This document shows, in pieces, positions 53,935 to 64,000 of a stretch of 64,000 nucleotides of DNA. Position 1 is the stretch's first letter; each line of letters opens with the position of its first letter. Where the stretch lies: contig JAPYXD010000742.1 in the NCBI GenBank assembly GCA_030998225.1, positions 4,526,001 through 4,590,000 on the forward strand. Direction: 5' to 3'. This stretch comes from Diplolepis rosae (Eukaryota > Arthropoda > Insecta > Hymenoptera > Diplolepididae). The notes below the pieces were generated by a model that saw only the letters and a program-made list of their open reading frames with translations, was not told the origin of the DNA and made no database searches. The position numbers and the translations under genes were made by a program.

Positions 53935-54496
53935 TTTTATGTGCCATCGACGCGCAAACTCGTTTTTTCGCTACAGTTAACAGTAGCGCAATGTAGTACA
54001 TTTCGCCAGAAAGGAATGAAATGTAAAAATTGAACTGCGCATGCGCCCATAGCCATGAAACGAAGCTCAATCCTTCTTATTCTTCTTCTTCTTCGTACAG
54101 CGTTAGCATCTTACTGGCAAAGTCTTGTACATTTGAACTGCGCATGCGTCTACTAAAATCCATTATTACTACACAAGATCGATAAAATCAAAATGGCCGG
54201 GACTAGTCGTGACATATTAAGTGTAATGACTAGCGCCGCAAACAACTACAATACTAGTTTAGATTCCAGTGTACGCATAAAAACTCGTATACGCACCGAA
54301 GTCACATAAAATAGAATACGTGCCAATGCACACAATTCGTGTAATTCCGAGACTCGCGACAATGCTCGCAGGACTGATCGCGCTTCGGCTTGGTCTCGGC
54401 TTTGCCTCGACTACGCATTAGCTTCGATCTCCTGCGAGCATTGTCGCTCGTCCCGCAATGACCCTCATTCTGCGCCTGGGCACGTAATGTACTATT
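53935..54496 (-). mobile_element. NRF1-site MITE family, copy v
   Basis: 562 bp in minus orientation inside the gag linker of Gypsy C. Has the GC-rich stem, two GCGCATGCG words and the A-variant four-word block. The close match to copy iii suggests a recent common source. Confidence 0.88.
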
Positions 54497-54512
54497 TTAC
54501 GTCCGAGATAGG

Positions 54513-55015
54513 TTATCAAATAACAGATGACACATAAAGTGTGTGTATGAATCTATCGGACCATGTTTATTATAATTTACATCGACGATTCGCCATCACT
54601 CCGATAGCATCGTCAGGATATTTGAAAAAAATACTTTTCACAGTCAAATATACAAATTTAATTGTTAAAATTCCCAAATTAAGGCCAATTTCAGTATATG
54701 AGAGAGGAGAGCGGAGCGTTGTGTTCTCGCTCTCATATATTAAAATTGACCTTAATTTGAGAATTTTAACAGTTAAATTTTTATATTTGACTGTGAAAAG
54801 TATTATTCTAAATGCGACAAATTAAAAGTTGGAATATTATCAGTCCTGTCAACAATCGACCGTACTAAGAACTATGAACAGTAATTTATTCACATAAGAT
54901 TTTAATCCTGATGATGCTATCGGAGTGATGGCGAAACGTCGATGCGAATTATAATATATAGTACATGGACCAATAGATTTACACACACACTTTATGTATC
55001 ATTTGTTATTTAATA
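54513..55015. mobile_element. 503-bp long-palindrome MITE
   Basis: Outer arms of about 130 bp: TTATCAAATAACAGATGACA on the left and, reverse complemented, TTATTAAATAACAAATGATA on the right, both followed by CATAAAGTGTGTGT and CGCCATCACTCCGATAGCAT. A second inverted pair of about 75 bp lies inside (TTTTCACAGTCAAATAT...). Gypsy gag resumes right after it (AGAAACAGAAATTATGATAA). No ORF of note. Confidence 0.85.
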
Positions 55016-55930
55016 ATTTCTTGAGAAACAGAAATTATGATAATAGACAAGAAAATCTAGATCACAATAGGTACGTAAATAATAGACAATGTTTAAATCA
55101 GAACAGACAAGGTGAAATGATAAATCAACAATTAAGTAGACCAAATAAAAATATCGACAAAAACAGAAGTTATATGCAACTATTGTAAAAAACCAGGACA
55201 TGTTATAGCAAATTGTAATATTAGATCAAATAAATAAAAATCTCAACATTCGGAAAACTCAAACGCTCTTCCCAAAAAGCATAAAACAAGAACCAGAAGC
55301 ATCCGCTTCTAACGATCAAGCGGCCATAAAGATAAGCGTTTCCAAACCAAGACAATTCCATCGAAATTTGATTAAAAAAAATTCCGTAAATCCTAATTTG
55401 AAAATAGATGAAAAAATAGTGTTAAAACTTGCAGGAATAAATAATTTATCACTTTTTACAATGGGACAAGTACAAAATACCATTCTAGTATTTCCAACAA
55501 TACTGAATATAATTCCTAATGAAGTTCCAATCGATTAAGACGGAGTTCTAGGTTCAGAATTTTTTCGCTAAAATACTATTACCTTAGAAGATTTTGAAGA
55601 AAGAGATTCTCAAAACTTAATAAGAAAATCAAAAAATTTAAAAAACTTGAGTGATGACGATTTATCTAACAAGATTCTGAATAGCTTCTTGAAAACCGAC
55701 AATTTTTTAGACACTCCATAAAATTTTTTTTAATATAACAGGTGAAAAAATAATAGAATGCATCAAAAAACAATTTTTAGGATTAGCAGGATATTATCGG
55801 AGATTTATCGAAGGATCTTCAAAAATGGCCAATTCTCTTAATGAACTTCTAAAAAGGGATACTCCTTTCATATGGATCGATAAACAGCAAATAACTTTTG
55901 ATATTTTAAAATCAAGATTATGCGAAGAAA
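55016..55930 (+). pseudogene. Gypsy C end of gag, protease part and RT tail
   Basis: Second zinc knuckle CNYCKKPGHVIANC near 55165-55215 after a frameshift. Then the protease region, which keeps a stretch missing from copy B but has lost the DTG motif and its surroundings (joins near 55355). Next the linker (TLEDFEERDSQN), then a deletion of about 1 kb of RT so that the frame passes to QFLGLAGYYRRFIEGSSK at 55770. RNase H is also deleted (break near 55930). Confidence 0.78.
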
Positions 55931-55944
55931 AAATTGTCAAGAAA

Positions 55945-56920
55945 AAATGAATCTTGAGAAAACTTTTACAAAAATTAAACAAGTAAATAATATTTTTAAT
56001 GAAATCCTAAATGAGGAATTATTGAACGAAATTAATAAAGATATAATAAAATAAATAAATTTATTTAAACTACTATCTTCAAAACTTCCATTTATGAAAT
56101 ATAAAAAATCACAATGGAAAACCATGATTACTAGGGATAAAAAGGAAAAGCAAGAACAAATGGAAAATTTAAATCATCATAAAACTCTAGAGAATTCAAG
56201 TCAAAATATACCTTTTGAACCTTCCATCAAGAGATCACGAGGTAGGCCAAGAAAGAATGTACTTACAGATTCTAAAAATACCTTCTGTCAAACAAAAAGA
56301 AAGAGAGGTAGACCAAGGAAACAAATAATTACAGATGAACTTCTGGAAATATATGCGAAAAATCCAAGTCAAATAGAACTAGGATCCGATTTTGACTCTG
56401 ATTCTGAATATTTGGACTATTTGAAAGGAATCCAAACATAAAGTAAAAGGGGAAAAAGGCGAAAAACCTAAACAATTCACTACACCTCAAGAGGAAGAAA
56501 GCGAAAATTATTTTTCTACTTCTGAAGATGAAGTAATTGATATAGAACACGAAGATGAAGAAAACTCTGAAAACTGTTGTATTGAAGAAATTTTAAAAAA
56601 TAAAAATTTTGAAGTCACGTTCAATGAACAATATTCCGAAATAAACAAAAAACAACAAATAAAAAACAGGGAAAATGTTGAAAATTATAATAATTCAGAA
56701 TTTGAAGAAAACCGTCCTTCCCCAGAGCCCCCTTCACCCAACTACAAATCAACCAGGCAAATTTTAATGAATAAAAATATCGTTGAATGTCGCGATCAAT
56801 TGACGATGCGAAAAGATAATTATGTATATTTTGTTACAACAAATGGAACTTCTCTAGATAATGGATCAATTGTCTAGAAAAACGTGGAACCTTGCCAAAA
56901 TTTAAAAATTTACAAAAGGG
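55945..56920 (+). pseudogene. Gypsy C AT-hook insert and pre-integrase domain
   Basis: Open frame 56094-56441 has two AT-hook cores, SRGRPRKN and KRGRPRKQ, then SDFDSDSEYLDYLKG. After a frame change, the acidic DIEHEDEENSENCCIEEIL and NIVECRDQLTMRKDNYVYF blocks follow. Sequence ends at 56920 where the LINE begins; about 300 bp found in copy A between this point and the zinc finger are absent. Confidence 0.8.
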
Positions 56921-57070
56921 TTGTGCCTACAACTAGCGGCTATAGTTTCGAGCGTATCGAGAGTTTTAGTGTTGTGCAAAATTCTTACAGTGCTGGTGTT
57001 CCAGGATTATATAATCGCATAATAAAGATCCCATCGTAGGAGTGCAGTCGCACCCCCCTCCCCCACCAAA

Positions 57071-58360
57071 ATGCAACCGTACCGTCAAACCAAAGTTGTT
57101 CCCTCACAAAACAGTCAACCAAACATGCCTTCAACGTCAAAAAAATCCTACGCAGCAGCCACATCTGACATTTTCCCCAAAAAAGACCAAGGAATTCTAA
57201 TCGACGCAGTGGACGGAATTGAACTAAAGGATTACATTACAGCTGTTGGGAAAATTGTGGATAAGTCTGATATCAGATTCGCATCAAAGATCTCTAACGG
57301 TAGAATTTGCTTGTTTTTATCCAGCAAGGAGATAGTCAAGGACCTAACTGATAAACACAAAACTGTTATGATCGGACAACAACAACTTGAAATTGGGCCC
57401 CTTATAAATCCACTCAAAAGAATCATCTTATAAAATGTATCACCGGTGATTCCTCACGAAATTTTAGAAAACGAACTCCAAAGAAAAGGGATAAAAATTT
57501 CTTCCCAAATAAGTTTCCTACGAGCAGGCATCAGTGACGAGGGTTTTTCGCACGTACTTAGTTTCCGTCGACAAGTTTTCATCAATCCCGAAGACAGAGA
57601 TAAATTATCTGAATCAATGTTAATCTTCTTCGAGGATACAACATACCGAATATTCATCGCTCCAGAAAACACGACCTGTTTTATTTGTAAACAGGACGGT
57701 CACCTTGCTGAGAACTGTAATTCGAAACCTTCGGGACTAGACGATATGGAAGTAAATATTCCCAATCTAAACACCGACGAAATCCAAGACGAACCGACAC
57801 CTGAATTACGACCATACCAATTTCCTGCTTTAAACACCCTTAAACCAAACCAAAAGCGCCCCTTGTCATCATCTAGCAAATCCGAGGTGGATGCTCTCGA
57901 TAATAAACTCAAATCAGGAACAGAAAACCAAGGCGCCCCTCCTACGAACAAACCAAAGAAAACCTCCAAAAAATCCAAAATAGACGACGAATCAAAAAAA
58001 TCAAATCTTCCTTCTCTCGAAGAAATGCTCCAACCCAACAAAGAAAACCTAAACAATAATCCTTCTGAATATGAGGTAAACTTTAATCAACTCAAATTAT
58101 TAATAGAAAACTGTCAAGGAGCCCAAAATATCTCCTCTATAGTTAAAGACTATACCGACAACACCGAAGTATTAATTGCTACACTCGAAAACCTTTACCC
58201 TCCTTTAAATGAAAGAACAATCAAAGTTAGATTCACAAAAATAATCAACAAACTCAAGAAAATTGTAAATGAAACCCCCAATGCAAATGGGTCCCAAATG
58301 AATACCCAAAAAGGAACCCTTGAGTATATCGATTCGGACGAAAGCCTAGAAGAAGACTAG
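57071..58360 (+). pseudogene. I-clade LINE ORF1
   Basis: MQPYRQTKVV start; an RNA-binding-like region with NGRICLFLSSKEIVKDL and PLINPLKRII. One stop (57431-57433) breaks it, after which the frame resumes as 57446-58360: LSFRRQVFINPEDRDKL, YRIFIAPENTTCFICKQDGH with a single CCHC knuckle (CFICKQDGHLAENC), a Lys/Ser-rich tail and an acidic end (YIDSDESLEED). Length about 430 codons if the stop is ignored. Forms the RNP with LINE RNA. Confidence 0.85.
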
Positions 58361-58363
58361 ACT

Positions 58364-61300
58364 ATGAACATTTCACAATGGAATTTGAATGGTTTTCGGA
58401 CGCACAACAAAGAACTTCAAATAATCATCAAAGTACACATTCCCACGATTATCGCTCTACAAGAAACATACTTCAAAGACGAAAACTATGGGAATATTAA
58501 AGGCTATACAAAAATAACTAAAAATAGACTTACCCAATAGCTACGATTTCGAACAAAACGAAATCAAAAACTTAATTCAGCAGTTACCTACCCCCTACCT
58601 ACTATTAGGGGACTTTAATTCACGCAATACAATTTGGGGAAACCAATCAACCTGTTGCAGATGTTATTGTGTTCTTGTGTTATTGTGATGTTATTATTGA
58701 CAACTCTGATATATACCTTCTAAATAATGGATCCCCTACTCATTATAGCATTGCTCACGGTTCCTTCAATGCAATCGACCTCAGTACAAGTAGCCTCCAA
58801 GTTGCTCATAAACTCGCATGGAAAACACTACCTGAATTGCATGATAGTGACCACTATCCTATGGAAATCTCAATCCCAGACATAGTTCCAGAACCAATTC
58901 ACCTCCCTAAATGAAATCAAAAGAAAGCTAACTGGGAACTCTTTCAAGAAATAATAGACCTAGGGATAAATGAGCTGGAAAACAACCACCAATCTTCTCA
59001 ACTTCCGATAGATGAGTTAATTCACGAATTTACCTCCTTAACCAATAGAGCGGCAGAAATCGCAATGGGAAAAACAATAAACAAATCAAGAAAATATCAT
59101 CCATCATGGTGGAATGAAGCATGCCAAAAAGCAATAGAAGAGAAGAACCATGCTTTCAACAGACTCCAAAAACAAAAAACCCTGGAAAATAAAATACAAT
59201 TTAAAAAAATGAGAGCAACTGCTCGCCGTGCTTATTTAGAAAATAGTCGAAAATCATGGATAGAGTATTTATCATCCCTAAATAACCAAGCCCCAACAAC
59301 AACCATCTGGAAAAAAGTTTGAAAAATGTTGTGTTCAAAAACAATTCCAAGATTAACTGGCCTAAGGAAACCTAACGGAGAAATAGCCACAGACTCTAAA
59401 GAGATGGGAAAACTCATAGGAGAATGTTTTGCAAAAAACTCAAGTAGCGAAAATTTTAACCCAGATTTCAAGAGATTCAAGGACACTGAAGAATCGAAAT
59501 TTACTCAAAGAAAATCAGTCACAACCGAAAACGATAATAATCTTTAAATCAATAAAGATCTTACCATAGAAGAATTAAAATCCGCAATAAAAGAATCTAA
59601 AGGTAGAAGTCCCGGACCAGATGGAATCCCTTACGCCTTTTTTCAAAATCTACCCCCAGCAGGCGTAGAGTACCTCCTATCGACTTTCAACTTCATATGG
59701 AAGAACCATACTTTCCCAGTTCTATGGAAAGAAGCCATAGTCGTCCCGATCCTGAAAGCTGGAAAGGACCCCCCTCATCCAGCCCACTATCGTCCAATTG
59801 CGCTAACTTGCACAATGTGCAAACTATTTGAAAAAATAGTAAACTATCGTCTACGATGGACTCTTGAAGATAAAAAGTTTTTTGCTTCCCAACAAAGCGG
59901 ATTCAGGCAAAAAAGATCCACTTTAGACCCACTTATTAACCTCCAAACGAATATAAGTGAAGCCTTCAAAAATAAACAACACCTGATAGCCATCTGCATA
60001 GACATTGAAAAAGCCTACGAAATGACATGGCGCCATCGTATTCTAAAAACCCTAGAAGATCAAGGTATCAATGGAAATATATTCGCCTTCATCAAAAACT
60101 ACATTAGTCAAAGACATATCCAAGTTAGAGTCAATGGTGAACTATCCGAAAAATCTATCCTAGAAAACGGAGTTCCTCAAGGATCAGTAATGAGTACTAC
60201 CCTCTTCCTTATCTCCACCAACGACGTCATACAAGAAATAAAAAAACCAGTAAGTTCATCAACCTTCGCCAACGACTTAACCATCTACTGCAAAGGGAAG
60301 AACTTCGAATCAACAATATCAACTCTCCAACAAACCCTTAATAAACTATGGAATTGGTCTCTCACAAATGGATATAAATTTTCGCAATCTAAAACGGAAT
60401 ATATAATATTTTCCCGTAATAAAATACCAGGAAAAATTCCAGGATTACAACTCGATCAACAAGACATAAAAAAAGTGGACCAAGTAAAATTTCTAGGTTT
60501 AATCTTTGATCCAAAACTAAATTGGAGACCTAGCATTCTTAAACTAAAAGAAGAATGTAAAAAAAGAATTTCCATACTGAAAATACTTTCTCACAGAAAT
60601 TGGGGCGCAGACCAAAATGTACTACTTCTCACCTATAAAGCCATCATCAGAGCAAAACTCGACTACGGATAGATCATCTACAATTCAGCTAAATCAGGAA
60701 CACTAGCCCTACTCGACCCTATTCATAACTTGGGAATGAAAATCTGCTGTGGAGCATTCCATACCAGTTCTACGAAAAGTATACAAAACGAAATTAATGA
60801 ACCGACCTTAAGCCATCGATGAATGGAACTCTCACTAAAATACGCTGTTACATTGTCTGTATACCCAGACAACCCATCTCATGATCTTCTCTTCCCCAAA
60901 CAAACAAATTCCAACTCTGATCAACAAACCAGACCCCTCAAATCGATAAGGAAAATTATAAAAGAATACCAATCGGAAACTCTAATCCATTTACCACCTA
61001 TCCAAACCAACAAACTTAATCCAGATCCACCATGGACGCTAGAAGTCCCAAAGGTTGACCTTAACCTGTCTAACATAAAGAAAAATAAAATCCCAGAAAA
61101 TCGATGGAATCAGCTTTACAAGGAAATCGAAGAAAAATACAGCGACTCTACACATATCTTCACCGACGGATCAAAAACGGAATCAGGAGCAGGTTGTTCT
61201 ATTTATTCAACATCCCAAGAACTCTACTTTGGCCTTCCCAAACGATATAGCGTCTGCTCAACTGAAATATTCGCACTAATGTAAGCATAGGAACTATGTA

Positions 61301-61799
61301 AAAAGTCAACAAATAATAATTTCGTAATCTTCAGTGATTCACTAAGCAGTCTTCAAGCTATTCAAAAACGAAATTCATACGACAGTAGAATCCAAGCTAT
61401 CCAAAAAAACTAGCTAAATTCGCTACATCATTGCCAATTGAAGAAGAAAATTTCAAACTACCGTCAAATAACGCAAAAAACTTCATAGAACAAGAAATCT
61501 CAAAAAATCATCACATACCTCTAGGAAATACACATAATGATAATTTCCCTATCTGCCGAACGAACCTGAACCAACCTACATGGAAAACTCTCAGCCGAAG
61601 AGACCAAGCCGCCCTCACCAGACTCCGAATAGGTCACGCCAAGATCACTCATAAGTATCTCATTGAGAAGACGGAACCTCCAAAGTGTGATCAGTGCAAC
61701 GTCCCAATAAGTGTCACACACCTCACCATAGAGTATACAAACTTCAGTGATATCAGAACTAGTCTAAAACTACCCAACTCACTACACTCGATAACATAA
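58364..61799 (+). pseudogene. I-clade LINE ORF2: endonuclease, RT, RNase H
   Basis: ATG at 58364 (MNISQWNLNGFRTHN), 4 bp after ORF1. Apurinic-type endonuclease: ALQETYFK, GDFNSRNTIWG, SDHYPM. A frameshift and gap near 58530-58660. RT 59550-60672: SPGPDGIPYAFF, HYRPIALT, SGFRQKRSTLD, IDIEKAYEMTW, GVPQGSVMSTTLF, and FANDLTIY, where the catalytic FADD is changed to FAND. RNase H: FTDGSKTESGAG (about 61157). C-terminal zinc motif CDQCNVPISVTHLTIEY with its last Cys changed to Tyr. Stops at 58913, 59320, 59546, 60670, 60820 and 61282. Confidence 0.87.
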
Positions 61800-61930
61800 T
61801 ATATTATCTTATTTTTGTCTCAAGCAAACTAATTTGTCTCCATATGATTAAGATTTATCTTTCTTCGCTAATGACCTATATGTAGATGTGACGTTAAATA
61901 AACCAAATAAAAAAAATAAAAAAAAGAAAC

Positions 61931-62660
61931 TCACTCCTCAGCATTAGGAGGCCATAAAGGTGTCACAAAGACCTATAATCGAATTCGCCAAAACTTTTTT
62001 TGGGAAAATATAGAAGTCGATATTGAAAAGTATATTCAAGGCTGTTTACAATGTCAAATATAAAAATTAGTTCGAGTTCAAACTAAAAATCCTATGGGTA
62101 TTACTGATACACCCATTACTGCCTTTGAAAATATATTAATAAGTATTGTTGGTCCACTACCAGAATCAAAATCTGGAAATTTATATATTCATACTATAAA
62201 AGATTGGCGAAACGCTTCAGAATCAAATTATTTCGTATAACAGCTTTTCACCCTCAATCCAATGGATCACTAGAACGATTACATCATGTTCTAGGTGAAT
62301 ATCTCCAACAATTTGTAGCGAAAAACTCAGAATGGGACGATTGGCTGGAATAAGCAATGTTCTCATATAACATAAGTGTACAAGAAGCCACAAAATGTAC
62401 GCCTTATGAATTAGTTTTTGGTAAATTAGCCCGTGAAGCCACTAGTGAACCTTTATCACAAAATTTAAAATTGCAAACCTATGATGATTATTAGATCAAC
62501 TTTGCTCCACAACTGCATGGAATGCGAACACAAGCAAAAGAAAATCTCATAAAAGCGAAAGAAAATCTCATAACAGCAATAGAAAAATGAACATAAAAGG
62601 AAAACCGACATTAGTTCACGCCATTGAATAAAAAAATCGCACAGAAATGTACAAAATTGA
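61931..62660 (+). pseudogene. Gypsy C integrase pieces
   Basis: Resumes with SALGGHKGVTKTYNRIRQ, the zinc finger CLQCQ (about 62045), PMGITDTPITAFE and SIVGPLPESKS (first Asp changed or lost). A deletion near 62200 then joins to the RFRIK-type block, TAFHPQSNGSLERLHHVLG (Glu kept), ECTPYELVFGKLA and a truncated C-terminus. Several stops. Confidence 0.8.
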
Positions 62661-62909
62661 TTAACTGGATTCGAATTCAAGCTCAAAATAGTATAAACTT
62701 TGCATAAAACTAAAGCGTTTAGAACAACTAAACCACGAAATCTTTAAAACAAGAAGATTTTTTGAAATTTTATTCTAATCTTATTTTTTCTTTTCCAGAG
62801 ATTCAAAAAGCTCACTGAACCTTCAAATTGAAACGGAAAAATTTCAATACATTTCATGGTTTTCTTTCAGAGTAGTTCAAACTTCTTAAAATAGCAAGTG
62901 AGCGTGTGT

Positions 62910-62923
62910 GGGGGGGGGGGGGG
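62910..62923. repeat. 14-bp poly(G) run
   Basis: Sits 10 bp after the end of Gypsy C homology, preceded by GTGTGTG; marks the junction with the cysteine-rich gene copy. Confidence 0.9.
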
Positions 62924-62984
62924 TTATTAGCTAAATTTCCTCTTTGAAAACGCCTTTTACAATTTCTCTTCTAAAAATATACAT

Positions 62985-63955
62985 TTCGTGCAAAGTGTTT
63001 CCAAGACTTTATCTGCTTCGTTCTGTTTGGCTACTTTCTTTTGGGTCGCTGGTTTCCTGATGTATTACAAGCGATTTTACTGTGTACTTTGGTACTGCAA
63101 AATCGTATTCAATACTTATTTCATTAAGTATTCGTACTGCGCTACCCTTTCTCAAATCTTTTTGTTGCATTGCCATTGTCCTTATCTGCAAAAGAATTAT
63201 CTATTTGAGTTGTAGGTGATTGAATTGATTTAAATGGAAATTAGTTATTATTATCATTAATAATTACGCATATAGATTATAAATTATTCGTTTACCGCGT
63301 TTGCTAACTTAAAGCGATATTCAGTGCAAAGAAAACACTGGTCTGCTCTAAACCATATGAAAAAAGTTTGCTCCTCACAGAAAGAACATTTTAATTCATT
63401 AAGATCCGTCATTTCAATATGCCGGTTAAGGAAAGGTACGGATATTTCTGATTCCAAAAAGGTAATTTTAAATCTGTAACATTCTTTACATATGAATTTT
63501 TGATCTAAAGTACTCTGATATATTGCGTTTCCTCAAGAGTAACAACAAAAATGTTTCATAATTATTTGATCGATATACGGTTGGTAGTATTGTTCGTCGT
63601 TTTCTGGGGTTTCGGCTTGAATGGATTCGAAATCTTGCAGCAGAATTTTTCTATGAACAAATTCGTTATTGAGCTTTAAAATTCTAATTAGATTTTACCA
63701 GTGTTTTGTTAAAAGCGAATTTTTTAAACATGTTTGAAATTTTATTTATGACTTTACAATCTCTAATATTTTATCGAAAAACATTTTCAACTATAACTTT
63801 GTTTCCTAACTGAAGTTGCATTTTATTTTTTTTAAACTGCTCAGTACAACCTTTACAGTCCGTTGGTCTACAGGATGGCGTTATTAATGCTTCTCTACAA
63901 TCGTCACAATTCATATTAACGCATTGTATTTTACAAACTGAGTGCCATGAGGTAC
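62985..63955 (-). pseudogene. cysteine-rich multi-exon gene, copy 2
   Basis: Minus strand. Block 1 (about 63955-63760): very Cys-rich, with CKIQC, CDDC, CRPTDCKGC. Block 2 (about 63690-63530): RKILLQDFESIQAE then KHFCCYS and a TGA stop in frame. Block 3 (63530-63296): FICKECYRF, LKCSFCEEQTFF, DQCFLCTE, which pair as possible zinc ribbons. Donor GCG then GTAAAC; intron 63186-63295 (110 nt) with acceptor TTCTTTTGCAG. Last exon 63185-63009: IRTMAMQQKDLRKGSAVRIL to a stop. Copy 1 at 1.09-1.99 kb has the same order and the same intron. Family not recognised. The stop in block 2 suggests a pseudogene unless another intron removes it. Confidence 0.55.
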
Positions 63956-63962
63956 AGAATTC

Positions 63963-64000
63963 AATAGTATATTAAATTATAAGGGGCGAAACATAGCGAT
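63963..64000. mobile_element. start of MITE, AATAGTATATTA...GGGGCGAAAC family
   Basis: AATAGTATATTAAATTATAA then GGGGCGAAACATAGCGAT matches the left end of the MITE at 10144 with four differences. The element continues beyond the window. Confidence 0.65.

Larger units (their letters stand above)
56921..61930 (+). mobile_element. I-clade LINE with ORF1 and RT-RNase H ORF2
   Basis: About 5.0 kb in plus orientation, ending in an A-rich (AAATAAAAAAA) tail. No clean target duplication: Gypsy sequence on the two sides is separated by a loss of about 300 bp. The presence of an RNase H domain after RT and the ORF1 type place it in the I clade. Both ORFs are interrupted by a few stops, so it is recent but dead. 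Confidence 0.85.
51385..62899 (+). mobile_element. Gypsy copy C, decayed, with nested insertions
   Basis: Plus strand, same family as copy B. It begins inside the leader (matching 18470 of copy B) and ends in the 3' UTR (matching about 25505). No LTRs remain. Order: leader, gag with stops, two MITEs in gag, protease part, RT reduced to its last part, AT-hook insert, pre-integrase domain, I-clade LINE, integrase pieces. It lacks the solo LTR of copy B and keeps segments that B lost. Confidence 0.88.

Overview
The window reads as AT-rich insect nuclear DNA, probably hymenopteran or a similar insect. Coding blocks are short and separated by small introns with GT..AG borders. There is one conserved animal gene fragment (two TMEM65 exons, minus strand, 41.46-41.79 kb). 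Nearly all else is mobile-element sequence of eukaryotic type: Ty3/Gypsy LTR elements, I-clade and R1-like LINEs, mariner/Tc1, hAT and CENP-B/Tc5-like DNA transposons, an errantivirus-type env remnant, and several MITE families. There are no operons, Shine-Dalgarno sites or CRISPR arrays. The Hymenoptera assignment is inference.

Layout. 0-2 kb: a broken cysteine-rich multi-exon gene (minus). 2.0-8.6 kb: Gypsy copy A (minus), 3' LTR back to RNase H, interrupted by a mariner-like element (about 3.3-4.6 kb) and an ORF1-only LINE with a 16-bp target duplication (6.31-8.13 kb). 8.9-10.5 kb: two MITEs and a nested palindrome. 10.9-13.6 kb: an unrecognised multi-exon gene with phase-matched introns. 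13.7-15.15 kb: env pseudogene (minus). 15.445-27.790 kb: Gypsy copy B, complete from LTR to LTR (938 bp each, about 99% identical, 4-bp duplication ATAC), with a tRNA-Gly primer site and a 1.76-kb solo LTR in its leader. 27.8-28.7 kb: hAT transposase. 29.6-31.5 kb: 5' end of another Gypsy (copy E, minus). 31.5-33.3 kb: mariner and a CENP-B-type transposase remnant. 34.9-36.0 kb: a 70-bp satellite split by a TTAA-flanked element. 36.7-38.65 kb: old Gypsy F (minus). 41.5-41.8 kb: TMEM65 exons. 44.2-46.3 kb: Gypsy D. 47.2-48.5 kb: two mariner remnants. 49.1-50.7 kb: GC-rich island. 51.4-62.9 kb: Gypsy copy C (plus) with two nested MITEs and an I-clade LINE. 62.9-64.0 kb: a second copy of the cysteine-rich gene.

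How it fits together. Copies A, B and C belong to one Gypsy family whose pol carries a charged insert with two AT-hooks between RNase H and integrase. The best-preserved copy, B, cannot be autonomous: part of its protease and the front of its integrase are deleted. A 500-550-bp MITE family with NRF1-like sites occurs five times, and its copies show coordinated changes in four alternately inverted words. The least explained material is the duplicated cysteine-rich gene, the multi-exon gene at 11-13 kb, that MITE family, and repeated leader hairpins of the Gypsy with compensatory base changes.
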